DNA of 51,032 nt from an uncultured Eubacteriaceae bacterium (GTDB lineage: Bacteria > Bacillota > Clostridia > Lachnospirales > CAG-274). This document shows, piece after piece, positions 17,328 to 25,856 of this stretch. The notes beneath the pieces were generated by a model. It had not been told where the DNA came from. It saw only the letters and a program-made list of their open reading frames with translations, and did not search any database. The stretch is from assembly GCA_947167715.1 (NCBI GenBank), contig CAMVJD010000017.1:1-51032 (forward strand), read 5' to 3'. Made by a program: the position numbers and the translations under genes. The stretch's first letter is position 1. Each line of letters opens with the position of its first letter.

Positions 17328-17384
17328 TACTGTATTTGGCGATTTTTCACATTTTACGTTTATAATTTTTTTACATTTATTATG

Positions 17385-17413
17385 TTGAATATTTCGGAGA
17401 TTTGTGGTACTAT
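17385..17413 (+). promoter_or_regulatory. Promoter of the dockerin surface-protein gene
   Basis: TTGAAT (17385-17390), 17-bp spacer, TACTAT (17408-17413) with an upstream TG (extended -10). It lies about 70 bp before the start codon. Confidence 0.6.
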
Positions 17414-17482
17414 GTTTTTATGAGAAGTGTTTAGTAATAAATGTAGAAAATAAAGGAAAGACAATACAAAGGAGGCTTAAGA

Positions 17483-19264
17483 ATGAGCAATGTCAAAAAA
17501 ATTTTTGCCGTGTTGTTTGCAGTTATGGCGGTAATGCTGATGAGTACGGCGGTATTTGCGGCAACTATAACAGGTACAGGATACACTTTTAACACCACAA
17601 CAGGAGAACTTACAATAACGGGAAGTTTTTCTGGAATAGGCAGCAATGCAGGTTTTGCAAAAACGGACATAAAAACCGTAAAAACTACAAGCGGTGCAAA
17701 ATTATTGTCTTTTCATTTATTTTATGGTGCAAGCAACTGTACAAGCATTGATTTATCCAATGCCGAATTTAGTACTACAAATTGCAGTGGTATGTTCAGG
17801 GATTGTAACTCTTTGAAAAGCATTACATTTCCAAGTACAAGCGGTTTTACTTCCCAAGTCAAAGATATGCAACAGATGTTTATGGGATGTTCATCATTGA
17901 CTTCACTTGATTTAAGTAATTTTGATACACATAATGTAACAAATATGAATTGGATGTTTTATGGCTGCGGTACATTAACCTCACTTAATTTAAATAGTTT
18001 TGACACTACAAAAGTCATAGATATGGGCGGTATGTTTCAAGATTGCTATAAGCTTACGGAAATAAATGGTCTGAATAAGTTTAATACAAGTGAAGTCACT
18101 AATATGAAAAATATGTTTTGTGGCTGCAATTCTGTTACTACACTTGCTATAAGTAATTTTGACGGAAGTAACGTAACAAAAATGGCGTATATGTTTAGGG
18201 ACTGTTCTTCTTTGACAACTATTAACCTTCAAAATTTCAGCAGTTCAAACCTTACGGAATATACTGACATTTTCAAAAACTGCACAAATTTAAGGGAAAT
18301 TACTCTCGGAGCAAACTTCAGTGTTAGTAAATGGATGAGTTTACCTAATCATTCGGGTTGGATAAAGCACACTTCCGAACTTATTTATAATACCGAGCCT
18401 TACATCGGAGAAATCGTAAGCGGTACGGGCGAGTATGCTGTCATTAACAATACATCAACCCAATGCTATGCCCCTATATGCTATGAATATGATGAAGAAA
18501 CAAAAACTCTTTCTCTGCTGGGGGATATAGTGGTTGCAGATAGAATAAACGAATTCCCGAAAAAATCCGAAGTCCTTATCGTAACTGCAAAAGAGGGTAC
18601 AGTCCTTAAAGGCAATTTGGGTTCTATGTTTGAAAAATACACAGCCTGCAAGAGCATTGACCTTTCAAATGCACAGACCGCTTACACATACAATGGTGTT
18701 GCCTATCCCGAATACGGCACATATATAACAAGTATATATGATATGTTTTACGGTTGTTCCTCGCTTGAAGAAATAAATTTAAGTGGATTTTACACAAATA
18801 GCTGTACGGACTTTTGGGGAGCATTTACAGGCTGCACTTCACTTAAATCACTCGATATTTCTCTTTTCGACCTAAGCAAAGCCGAATACAAAGAAGAAAT
18901 GTTTAAAGACTGCACAAGTCTTAGTGAACTTAAAATCGGAAGTTTTTCGATAGACACAGATATGTGTTTGCCGAATAAACCGAATTATTGGGTAAACAGT
19001 AATGATACAAACAGCATTGTAAGCGGCAGCGGAGAGTATGCTACAATAACAAATAGCAGTAAGGCGACTTTTTTAAGAGCGTATCCGCAAGGCGATGTAA
19101 ACAGTGATAAAAAAGCCGATGATGAAGATGCCGCAATATTGTTAAAATATTTAAGCGGAATAAAATCAGAAACCGACTTTACCGAAGACGAATTTGCAAG
19201 AGCTTATGTAAACAACGACAAAAAAATTGATATGCTTGATGTTATAACAATACTTAACAACTGA
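17483..19264 (+). CDS. Secreted BspA-like (DUF285) repeat protein with C-terminal dockerin
   Basis: 593 residues, secreted: the signal peptide covers residues 1 to about 27 (basic start, hydrophobic core, AVFA cleavage site). Two leucine-rich DUF285 blocks follow (about 60-270 and 385-490), with repeats such as DMGGMFQDC and NMKNMFCGC. Each block ends in a similar SGTGEYA or SGSGEYA segment, so the protein is an internal duplication. Residues from about 535 form a type I dockerin: two Ca-binding loops, DVNSDKKADDEDA and VNNDKKIDMLD. It may dock onto a cohesin scaffold or cell-surface cohesin and bind host or plant material. It is a lone cargo gene between mobile modules. AAAGGAGG precedes the ATG and a strong terminator follows. 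Confidence 0.9.
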   Translation: MSNVKKIFAVLFAVMAVMLMSTAVFAATITGTGYTFNTTTGELTITGSFSGIGSNAGFAKTDIKTVKTTSGAKLLSFHLFYGASNCTSIDLSNAEFSTTNCSGMFRDCNSLKSITFPSTSGFTSQVKDMQQMFMGCSSLTSLDLSNFDTHNVTNMNWMFYGCGTLTSLNLNSFDTTKVIDMGGMFQDCYKLTEINGLNKFNTSEVTNMKNMFCGCNSVTTLAISNFDGSNVTKMAYMFRDCSSLTTINLQNFSSSNLTEYTDIFKNCTNLREITLGANFSVSKWMSLPNHSGWIKHTSELIYNTEPYIGEIVSGTGEYAVINNTSTQCYAPICYEYDEETKTLSLLGDIVVADRINEFPKKSEVLIVTAKEGTVLKGNLGSMFEKYTACKSIDLSNAQTAYTYNGVAYPEYGTYITSIYDMFYGCSSLEEINLSGFYTNSCTDFWGAFTGCTSLKSLDISLFDLSKAEYKEEMFKDCTSLSELKIGSFSIDTDMCLPNKPNYWVNSNDTNSIVSGSGEYATITNSSKATFLRAYPQGDVNSDKKADDEDAAILLKYLSGIKSETDFTEDEFARAYVNNDKKIDMLDVITILNN

Positions 19265-19269
19265 TATTT

Positions 19270-19303
19270 AAGGGCAAGGCAAATAAACACCTTGCCCTTT
19301 TTC
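19270..19303 (+). terminator. Intrinsic terminator after the dockerin protein gene
   Basis: AAGGGCAAGG (19270-19279) pairs with CCTTGCCCTT (19290-19299), followed by T-rich sequence. Confidence 0.85.
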
Positions 19304-19308
19304 TATGC

Positions 19309-19584
19309 CTATCTTTCGCCCCTTGCCTTTTTCAGATTTTCAATAAGCCTTTCACGCTGCTGCTCGGAGATAACTCTCGGCTTGCGGAAAGAGATGTATT
19401 CTTTGGGAACGGTATAGTTTTTTGAGATTTCGCTTTGCTTTTTCAGCTTGTATGTATCGGGAAACTCGGTACACAAGCTATCCAACCGCCGTATCTGTAC
19501 GGGGTCGGCGGTGTATATCTCGGCGGTCTTTTCTTCTGCGTTAAATGTGATTATGGTTTCCTGTTCGTACTTCGATAATGTCAT
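19309..19584 (-). CDS. Small mobile-element protein of unknown function
   Basis: 91 residues from the ATG at 19584, which has AGGAG upstream and begins MTLSKYEQETIITFNAEEK. It is of a type common in clostridial mobilizable and conjugative elements (N-terminal YEQET.I.FN, later YTVPKEYISFRKPR). The function is not known. The middle is mixed alpha/beta and the C-terminus is basic. It is the last gene of the leftward mobilisation module. Confidence 0.7.
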   Translation of the reverse strand: MTLSKYEQETIITFNAEEKTAEIYTADPVQIRRLDSLCTEFPDTYKLKKQSEISKNYTVPKEYISFRKPRVISEQQRERLIENLKKARGER

Positions 19585-19703
19585 AATGTTCAATTCTCCT
19601 TTTTTGATGTAAAATTTCCCCAAAACCTTGGGATAAAAAGCCCTGCACCTATCCCGACAAACATTTATATGGGTAAAATGCAAGGCTTAAATATCCGCAA
19701 ATT

Positions 19704-19853
19704 TTATGCTGTCTGTGATGATATTTTCTCGGCATCGGTCTTTGCCATTCTCAAAACCTTATCTTCAAAATTTTCTTTCGCCTGTTCGTTAAAGTGTAGC
19801 ATAACTTTGTATGTCATTTTGCCGATTTTTACTGTGGTGTAGTTTTCACTCAT
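19704..19853 (-). CDS. TnpW-like small transposon protein
   Basis: 49 residues, MSENYTTVKIGKMTYKV onward, with VMLHFNEQAKENFEDKVLRMA. The pattern of a short KIGK.TY.V strand followed by HF...KE..EDK..R matches transposon-encoded TnpW proteins of Tn4451/Tn1549-like elements. The role is unknown. It starts 7 bp after the membrane-protein gene ends. Confidence 0.65.
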   Translation of the reverse strand: MSENYTTVKIGKMTYKVMLHFNEQAKENFEDKVLRMAKTDAEKISSQTA

Positions 19854-19859
19854 ATTTTT

Positions 19860-20714
19860 TTATCTCCTCGCTTTCGCTATCAATCGTATAACAACTATTA
19901 TCAAATATATTATCACAAAGGCAACAACGGTATTGAGTTCTATCATTGCACACCAATGCGGCTTAAATATCGGCAAGGCTGCGGCTATCGCAACAAAGGC
20001 GGTTTCTTTCCAAGACCAATATTTTTTTGCCGTTTCTTCAAGCCACGCATACAAAAAAGCAAGCAGAAAGAAAAGCAGGACCGCACAAATAATTATCATA
20101 GCACAAAACAAGATCCAGCCGACAATAACGGCGGCTGTTTCGTCTTGTATATACTGTGCCAAGTCATAGAACAGACCGCAAAACCAAACCACCGCTTTGC
20201 CGATGTAATGAAGTACATAGTAAAAGTACAGCAGACAGCGGCAAATATCGTTTAAAACAATAATACTTGTCGCTATTGCCGACAAAAATAAAATGATAAT
20301 AAAGGCTCTTGCATTGTAAAGGCTGTCCGAAGCGGCGGAATAGCTGTTGTTAAGCTGATAATTCGCTTTTTCAAGTTTTCGTATCTCGGTAAGATAACCG
20401 TCTTTCTTACATAAAAAACATTCAAGGGAAGTGCGCTCCTTATAGACAACTTTCTGCTCGGTCAATGCCGTTTGCAGCTTATCTTTCGTAGCTGTAAGTT
20501 CTTCTTCGAGTGCGTTCTTCCTCTTCGTCAAGGTCTGTATCTTCCTGTTCAGGCTCAAAATCGTCTGCTCCGATTGCTCCGCTGCCGCCACTTTCTCTTT
20601 GTTTCTCTTGTTCTCCTCGTTCAATCTCGTCAATAAGTTCGTCAATCTCTCTACTTCCGAGTTCTCGCTCGATCTCGTCGATGGCTGCCGCTGTGCCATT
20701 TCTTCCAAAGTCAT
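19860..20714 (-). CDS. Coiled-coil membrane protein of a mobilisation module (DUF6040-like)
   Basis: 284 residues. Residues 15-125 are a long coiled coil (LTNLLTRLNEENKRNKEKV and similar). Four or five transmembrane segments follow from about 135 to the end (AFIIILFLSAIATSIIVL and others). The first 236 nt overlap the 3' end of the relaxase gene in another frame. The start is nevertheless secure: AAAGGAGG at 20731-20724 is ideally placed before the ATG, and no later Met precedes the membrane region. Proteins of this plan often follow relaxases in clostridial mobilizable elements; the name DUF6040 is my best guess. A role in anchoring the relaxosome to the membrane is inference. Confidence 0.8.
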   Translation of the reverse strand: MTLEEMAQRQPSTRSSENSEVERLTNLLTRLNEENKRNKEKVAAAEQSEQTILSLNRKIQTLTKRKNALEEELTATKDKLQTALTEQKVVYKERTSLECFLCKKDGYLTEIRKLEKANYQLNNSYSAASDSLYNARAFIIILFLSAIATSIIVLNDICRCLLYFYYVLHYIGKAVVWFCGLFYDLAQYIQDETAAVIVGWILFCAMIIICAVLLFFLLAFLYAWLEETAKKYWSWKETAFVAIAAALPIFKPHWCAMIELNTVVAFVIIYLIIVVIRLIAKARR

Positions 20715-21447
20715 TTAATAACGCCTCCTTTGTAAAATCTTCTTTGAATATCTCCGTCAATTTCTTGTTTCTGACCTTTTTTCCGTCTGCATTTGTGAAA
20801 GTGATGTATTTTCGGCTATCTTCCCAAGTAACTTTTATGTTTTGCTGTGCCAAAAGTTTTATAAACTCCGCCTTGCTTGCGGCGGTCTGCTTTGCGGTCA
20901 AAACAGCAACGGCAATGTCGGCTAACCAACTTTCGCCCTTGCATATCTGCTCATAAGTATAGCGGTCGTAGCTTGTTATTTTCTTTGACGGTTGGCAGAT
21001 AGACAAGCCCCTGCTTTGCAAAATGCGGTCGGATATATCCTTGAAATTCTGTAGATCACGCTTTGAATAAGCGAATTTTTTGCCGTTTACAAAACTGACT
21101 GAATTAACAACAAAGTGCGTGTGTATGTGATGTCGGTCTTTGTGCGTGGCAAAACAAACCTCGTAGCCGTTCAGCTTTTCCCAAGCTGCCGCAAGTTCGG
21201 CGGCTATTTCGTGTGCTTGTTCAAGCGTTATGTTTTCCGTGGGCGAAAAACTTTGCACAAAGTGCTTGTACTGCCTGCCGCCCGTTTTTCGCCACATCTT
21301 TTTTGTGGCTTTCATTTCAAAAAGTGCGTGTGTACCTCTGCAATTATAACCACCGATAAGGCTCTTGTCGGTCTTTTCGGTTTTCGTGATGTAGTTTATT
21401 ACCCTCGCCAAAGATGCGTGAGAGTTTATCGCTTTAATTACTGCCAT
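20479..21447 (-). CDS. Relaxase/mobilization nuclease, module 1
   Basis: 322 residues. Nicks oriT and covalently carries the DNA strand during mobilisation. The relaxase domain covers about residues 1-200: Tyr19 and nearby Tyr34 are candidate nucleophiles, and the metal-binding histidine motif is HKDRHHIHTHF (102-112). The C-terminal 80 residues are highly charged (Glu/Asp/Arg) and share their DNA with the start of the downstream membrane-protein gene. It overlaps mobC by 10 bp. No T4SS genes accompany it, so it would rely on a helper conjugation system. Confidence 0.93.
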   Translation of the reverse strand: MAVIKAINSHASLARVINYITKTEKTDKSLIGGYNCRGTHALFEMKATKKMWRKTGGRQYKHFVQSFSPTENITLEQAHEIAAELAAAWEKLNGYEVCFATHKDRHHIHTHFVVNSVSFVNGKKFAYSKRDLQNFKDISDRILQSRGLSICQPSKKITSYDRYTYEQICKGESWLADIAVAVLTAKQTAASKAEFIKLLAQQNIKVTWEDSRKYITFTNADGKKVRNKKLTEIFKEDFTKEALLNDFGRNGTAAAIDEIERELGSREIDELIDEIERGEQEKQRESGGSGAIGADDFEPEQEDTDLDEEEERTRRRTYSYER

Positions 21448-21734
21448 TCTTCACGCATAGCCTCCAAAGCCATATATATTTTTTCAAGTTCAAAGGAACA
21501 GTCCTTTATCTGACCACTGTTTACTTTTCGTGTCAACTGATTAAGATTGTTGCCCATATATTTAAGCTGGGCAACGATTTTGTCACCGCCTTTTTTGATT
21601 ATCATCGGCTGACAATATACACAGGTGAGAATGAAATCCCGCATATTCATTTCCGAATCCTCTTGCATATTTTTGACGATATGCCATTCGCTTTCGGTCA
21701 GACGAATGCTTAAATTTTTATTTCGCTTTCGCAT
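21438..21734 (-). CDS. mobC: MobC-like relaxosome accessory protein, module 1
   Basis: 98 residues starting MRKRNKNLSIRLTESEW at 21734, with AGGGAGGG upstream. The N-terminal ribbon-helix-helix DNA-binding segment is followed by the MobC-like QLKYMGNNLNQLTRKVN. It should bind oriT and help the relaxase melt the nick site. It overlaps the relaxase start by 10 bp. Earlier in-frame Met codons lie in the non-coding upstream repeats and are not used here. Confidence 0.85.
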   Translation of the reverse strand: MRKRNKNLSIRLTESEWHIVKNMQEDSEMNMRDFILTCVYCQPMIIKKGGDKIVAQLKYMGNNLNQLTRKVNSGQIKDCSFELEKIYMALEAMREEWQ

Positions 21735-21782
21735 AAGTTTCCCTCCCTTTTTTTGAAAATTTTGTGATAAGAAATAAAAAAT

Positions 21783-21956
21783 GCCCGACCTTTTTCTGTC
21801 GGGCTTTGCGGCGTTAGCCGCCACCTTTAGGGGATTGAAGGGGATATGCCCCTCACAAGCTACTCGATAAGGCACGCCATCGAGGGTGAATATGTTATTA
21901 TTAGGACAAGCAAGAATAAACCGCTAAGAATTGCGTGTTTTGAATTGAATTGTCCT
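21783..21956. other. Candidate origin of transfer region
   Basis: Intergenic DNA between divergent mobC (module 1) and the Rep-like gene, rich in inverted repeats: GCCCGAC/GTCGGGC (21783-21804), GCGGC/GCCGC (21808-21821), an AGGGG/CCCCT hairpin near 21845, and AGGACAA/TTGTCCT (21903-21909, 21950-21956). Placement beside mobC-relaxase fits an oriT, but I recognise no nick consensus. Confidence 0.4.
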
Positions 21957-21993
21957 ATTTTTTAATTTTAAAAATCAATATTATTTTGCACGG

Positions 21994-22085
21994 CAGACTG
22001 TTTTAATGAACGGTCTGTTTGTGCTGCGTAATTAAATATTTAAAACCTATGAGGTAGTTTCTGTAATGGGAACTGCCTTTTTTTA
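21994..22085 (+). terminator. Two hairpins upstream of the Rep-like gene
   Basis: CAGACTGTT (21994-22002) pairs with AACGGTCTG (22009-22017). AGGTAGTT (22052-22059) pairs with AACTGCCT (22071-22078), followed by a T run. The second looks like an intrinsic terminator just 20 bp before the next ribosome binding site, and may attenuate that gene. Confidence 0.55.
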
Positions 22086-22105
22086 TTTCAGAGAGGAGAA
22101 TTTAT

Positions 22106-23062
22106 ATGCCAAAAATTATGAAAGTCGGAGAGATAAAAGACTATACTATCGTTGACAATTCTTGTCTGCGTGATGTGAACTTGGATATTGCAGAGCGTGG
22201 ATTGCTGATAACAATGTTGTCGCTGCCCGATGATTGGGATTTCAACGGCAGGGGGTTATCTTCCATTCTGCCCTGCGGCAAGACTAAAATCTATTCTGCG
22301 CTGAAAAAGCTTGAAACAGCAGGCTATTTGATGCGCAAGCGCATTTACAAGGACGGGCGTGTTACGGACTGGGAATATTATATTTGCGGCAAGGCTATAT
22401 TTTTGGATAATACAACGGATGTGCAGGAAGAAACTGCGAAAACAAATAATAACGCTGAATGTTTTGAACAGGATCGCCCTGCCGATGAGGTCAAAATTTG
22501 CGATGCAGATATTACAGATAACTCTGCGCCCACTTCTTCCCTTGTTCTTGAAAATCAAGAGATAGACGAAGAAAAACAAGAAATGCCCGACGATAATAAA
22601 ATAAACAATAATAAAATATCAAAAAATAAAATATATAAAAATCAATCTATCAATCATACTGCGTATGAGGTTGATGGATTGATTGACGTTTCGGCAGAGG
22701 ATTATGAAAAATACAAAGAGTTGATTAAACAGAATATTGATTATGACAGTTTTGCATATTCGTCAAGCAATACTGACTTGCAGGAAATTGACGAGATCGT
22801 TGAGTTGATGACCGAAACGGTATCTATTAACAATAAGCCTGTGAAGATAAACGGTACTTTAGTCCCTGCGGAAATAGTCAAAAGCCGTTTTCTTAAAATC
22901 AATCACGGCGATATTGATTATCTTCTTTTCGCTTTATCACGAAACACAACAAAGGTTAAAAATATTCGCGCCTATCTGATTGCGGCTATATATAACGCCA
23001 AAACTACCCAGAGCAATTACTACGGCGCAGAGGTAAGACACGATTTATACGGAATACAATAG
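22106..23062 (+). CDS. Helix-turn-helix replication-initiator-like protein with DUF6017-type C-terminus
   Basis: 318 residues. The N-terminal 95 or so form a winged helix of the kind found in plasmid Rep and DnaD-related proteins (LDIAERGLLITMLSLPDDWDF, then CGKTKIYSALKKLETAGYL). A low-complexity Asn/Lys/Glu linker (about 150-195) follows. The C-terminal 110 residues (LIKQNIDYDSFAY onward to RAYLIAAIYNAK) resemble DUF6017, the usual partner of this N-terminus in clostridial mobile elements. It may start replication of an excised element or regulate the module. GAGAGGAG precedes the ATG. Confidence 0.8.
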   Translation: MPKIMKVGEIKDYTIVDNSCLRDVNLDIAERGLLITMLSLPDDWDFNGRGLSSILPCGKTKIYSALKKLETAGYLMRKRIYKDGRVTDWEYYICGKAIFLDNTTDVQEETAKTNNNAECFEQDRPADEVKICDADITDNSAPTSSLVLENQEIDEEKQEMPDDNKINNNKISKNKIYKNQSINHTAYEVDGLIDVSAEDYEKYKELIKQNIDYDSFAYSSSNTDLQEIDEIVELMTETVSINNKPVKINGTLVPAEIVKSRFLKINHGDIDYLLFALSRNTTKVKNIRAYLIAAIYNAKTTQSNYYGAEVRHDLYGIQ

Positions 23063-23112
23063 GCTTGGCTAATTACAGTCAAGCTTTTTTATACAAAATT
23101 CAAGGAGGATAT

Positions 23113-23538
23113 ATGGCAAACAGAAAACGAAATGAAAGGCTTTCATTAAGGCTGCGCCCCGATGAGAAAGAAATGATTAAAAAGCGTATGGAACAAGCTG
23201 GATACAGCACTTATGCCGATTTTATTATAAAGGCGATAACAAGCCCTGTTACAGTAAAAATTGATTTAATTCCGCTATTTAGGATGATAAGCGAATTAAA
23301 TCACATAATGGTAAATCTGCGACAGATTGAAAGGGTTTTCAAGCAAAACAATATTGATTGCAGCGTTATTGATGATATTACAAGCACAACAGGTGAAATG
23401 CTTGAAGTCACACATCAGGTCACGAAGATATTTCAAGAGGTCAAGGAGGGATTTTACGATGGCATATTCAAAGATATTGCCGATAAGGACAACAGAACAC
23501 TTGCAATCTTCAATAAATTACATAGCCGACCCCGATAA
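23113..23538 (+). CDS. mobC: MobC-like relaxosome accessory protein, module 2
   Basis: 141 residues from the ATG at 23113 (AAGGAGG upstream), beginning MANRKRNERLSLRLRPDEK, a ribbon-helix-helix start. LIPLFRMISELNHIMVNLRQI follows as the MobC-type helix. Its 3' end overlaps the relaxase gene by 80 bp. It is not close in sequence to the MobC of module 1, so the two modules have separate origins. Confidence 0.8.
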   Translation: MANRKRNERLSLRLRPDEKEMIKKRMEQAGYSTYADFIIKAITSPVTVKIDLIPLFRMISELNHIMVNLRQIERVFKQNNIDCSVIDDITSTTGEMLEVTHQVTKIFQEVKEGFYDGIFKDIADKDNRTLAIFNKLHSRPR

Positions 23539-25036
23539 GACCGATGAGCAGCGGTTTGTTCTCGGTCACTACTGTACTCCGCAATATGCCTGCGAGGACT
23601 TTGAAATGATTTATAAAATGGGCAGCGGTAACGGTGTTATAAAAGCACATCACATTGTACAGTCATTTGATCCCGAAGATAAAATAACTCCCGAACAGGC
23701 GTTTGAGATCGGACAAAGCCTTATGCGGCGATTATATTCCGACCACCAATACGTTCTTGCTGTTCATAATGACCGTGAGCATATCCACGTTCATATAATC
23801 GTTAATGCTGTGAGTTTCAGCACGCACAAAAAGTTGTATGCCAACAAAGCTAACCTTGCGAAACTACGGCGCACAAGTGATGATCTTTGCAAAGAAAACG
23901 GTTTGTCAATAATTACGGAAGAATTTAAGACCCAGCGGCAGTATATGAAACTTGTTATTGATAAGACAATAAAAAAAGCCGCTGATTATGATGATTTTAT
24001 CAATCTTATGAAAAGACAGGGCTATGAAATGAAAACCGATAAGCACCTGTCTTTTAAAGGTATCGGTGATGAGCGGTTTATGCGCACAGACACGCTCGGA
24101 ACTGCTTATACGGAAATGTCTTTGCGGAAACGCAGCATAGGTGTTGAAGTACCTAACCATAAGAAGAACGGATATTACAATAAGGATATCAGAATGTCTA
24201 ACCGCAAACAATTAAAATTTGAAATAAATGCGGCTATGAAAAAGGTTGATAGTTATGAGGGTTTATTGAATGAACTCCGCCTTTCGGAAATTGAGATAAA
24301 ACACGGCAAATATCTTGCTATGCGTCTTCCCGATACACAGCGATTTATCCGTACAAAATCACTCGGCTTTGAATACACGGAAGAAATGCTCGAATTGTAT
24401 TTTGTCAACCGTGATCTGTATAACGTGCTTTTAAAGCAGGAGAATGAAACAAAAATCGAACGTTTGGAAGAAAGCAGCGAGTACAACAAATATGCGGCGG
24501 CGCATAATGTGGATATTCAAATTCGTATGCTGAATATGTTATCCGAGAATGGTATTGAAAATCTTGACGAATTGAAAACAAGAATTGCCGAACTCGAAAT
24601 TAAGCTGATAAATAATAAAAATACAATAATCAATCTGAATACCAAAAGCAAAGAAAACAGGGATATTGTACGGGCAATAAGGAATTATTGGCGGTTGAAG
24701 CCCGTATTCGAGGAATATAACTCACTTGATCGTTCTTCGGATAAAGAGATTTTTATGCGTGATAACAAGAATAAAATCGAGGACTACGCGGCAGCGGTAG
24801 AAATATTGAATAAGTCCAAACTGCCCGATGGATCGTTGCCCAAAGCCGCCTACTTAAACGCCGAAATAATGGAAAACAACGACACCGTTGCCGAATTAGA
24901 GAAAGAAAACGAAGAATGTTCGGCTGAACTTGAAAAACTGAAAACGCTGTTGGCTAATCTTGTTAGCATCGGTGCGGTTGAGGAAGATGCGGAAGAAATT
25001 CCGCAAAAGACCTATACTTATGATGTGTCACGCTGA
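23459..25036 (+). CDS. Relaxase/mobilization nuclease, module 2
   Basis: 525 residues starting MAYSKILPIRTTEHLQ at 23459, with AAGGAGGG upstream. The relaxase domain covers about 1-190, with NYIADP near the start (candidate Tyr) and the histidine motif HNDREHIHVHIIVN. Two similar repeats of about 90 residues follow (around KHLSFKGIGDERFMRT and KYLAMRLPDTQRFIRT), then a C-terminal coiled coil (about 400-510). It differs clearly from the module 1 relaxase, is oriented the other way and has no membrane partner. Earlier in-frame Met codons lie inside mobC and lack a ribosome binding site. Confidence 0.92.
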   Translation: MAYSKILPIRTTEHLQSSINYIADPDKTDEQRFVLGHYCTPQYACEDFEMIYKMGSGNGVIKAHHIVQSFDPEDKITPEQAFEIGQSLMRRLYSDHQYVLAVHNDREHIHVHIIVNAVSFSTHKKLYANKANLAKLRRTSDDLCKENGLSIITEEFKTQRQYMKLVIDKTIKKAADYDDFINLMKRQGYEMKTDKHLSFKGIGDERFMRTDTLGTAYTEMSLRKRSIGVEVPNHKKNGYYNKDIRMSNRKQLKFEINAAMKKVDSYEGLLNELRLSEIEIKHGKYLAMRLPDTQRFIRTKSLGFEYTEEMLELYFVNRDLYNVLLKQENETKIERLEESSEYNKYAAAHNVDIQIRMLNMLSENGIENLDELKTRIAELEIKLINNKNTIINLNTKSKENRDIVRAIRNYWRLKPVFEEYNSLDRSSDKEIFMRDNKNKIEDYAAAVEILNKSKLPDGSLPKAAYLNAEIMENNDTVAELEKENEECSAELEKLKTLLANLVSIGAVEEDAEEIPQKTYTYDVSR

Positions 25037-25077
25037 TTAACCTTTTTGCCCCGACCTTTCGGGCTGAAAATATTATT

Positions 25078-25141
25078 TTGACTTTTTCGGTCTATCCTGC
25101 TGTAAAATAGAGATACTATTAAAACAACCCGAAATTTCGGG
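25078..25141 (+). promoter_or_regulatory. Promoter-like sequence and 14-bp palindrome before resolvase B
   Basis: TTGACT (25078-25083) and TAAAAT (25103-25108), spaced 19 bp, precede a perfect palindrome CCCGAAATTTCGGG (25128-25141). A related CCCGA/TCGGG hairpin lies at 25050-25063. The palindrome could be a resolvase or repressor operator. Confidence 0.4.
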
Positions 25142-25160
25142 CAGAAAGGGGCTAAAAAAT

Positions 25161-25775
25161 ATGGATAATAATTATATCGGCTATGCCCGTGTGTCAACGG
25201 TGCAGCAAAATGAGGACAGGCAGATAATAGCCTTGACGGAATACGGTGTACCGCCTAAAAATATCTACACTGACCGTCAAAGCGGCAAGAATTTTGAACG
25301 CAAGAATTACAAGCGTATGCTTAAAAAGCTGAAAAAAGGCAAGGTGCTTGTTGTTAAGAGCATTGACAGGCTCGGTAGAAACTATGACGAGATAATCGAA
25401 CAATGGCGTTATATAACAAAAGAAATCGGTGCGGATATAAAGGTCATAGATATGGAATTATTGGACACTACAACCCACAAAAATTTGCTTGGCACTTTCA
25501 TATCGGATTTGATATTACAGCTTTTATCATTTGTATCGCAGAATGAACGTGAAAATATCCGTCAAAGACAGGCAGAGGGCATAGCAGCGGCAAAGGCAAG
25601 AGGTGTGCGTTTTGGCAGACCGACCTTATATCCGCCCGACAAATATTTAGATATATTTATTCGTTACAGAAACAAGGAAATATCGCAAAAAACAGCTATG
25701 CACCTTATCGGCTGCGGAAACGGCACTTTTTATCGTCTTTATCACACATTGAAATCAAGCGGCAAACTGCACTGA
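25161..25775 (+). CDS. Small serine recombinase (resolvase/invertase family), copy B
   Basis: 204 residues, clearly homologous to the protein at 16226 over its whole length. GYARVST carries the nucleophilic Ser at about residue 12; IDRLGRNYDEII, LLGTFISDLILQLL and NERENIRQRQAEGIAAAKARGVRFGR follow. The C-terminus forms a small helix-turn-helix. AAAGGGG precedes the ATG. The paired SLOG gene follows after about 180 bp, a wider gap than in copy A, and that gap holds its own hairpins. It could resolve or invert local DNA; no inverted sites around hsdS were seen. Confidence 0.93.
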   Translation: MDNNYIGYARVSTVQQNEDRQIIALTEYGVPPKNIYTDRQSGKNFERKNYKRMLKKLKKGKVLVVKSIDRLGRNYDEIIEQWRYITKEIGADIKVIDMELLDTTTHKNLLGTFISDLILQLLSFVSQNERENIRQRQAEGIAAAKARGVRFGRPTLYPPDKYLDIFIRYRNKEISQKTAMHLIGCGNGTFYRLYHTLKSSGKLH

Positions 25776-25856
25776 AATTCCCATTTTGTATACGTTTCGG
25801 TAATACCCTTTTATTGTACATATCAAACAACTTTATATTTAGTATTATAAGCAAAA

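Noticed and set aside
20510..20956. 148-residue Ser-rich rightward frame opposite the relaxase
   Set aside because: The Ser runs are the antisense reading of Glu/Arg codons in the relaxase tail. There is no ribosome binding site.
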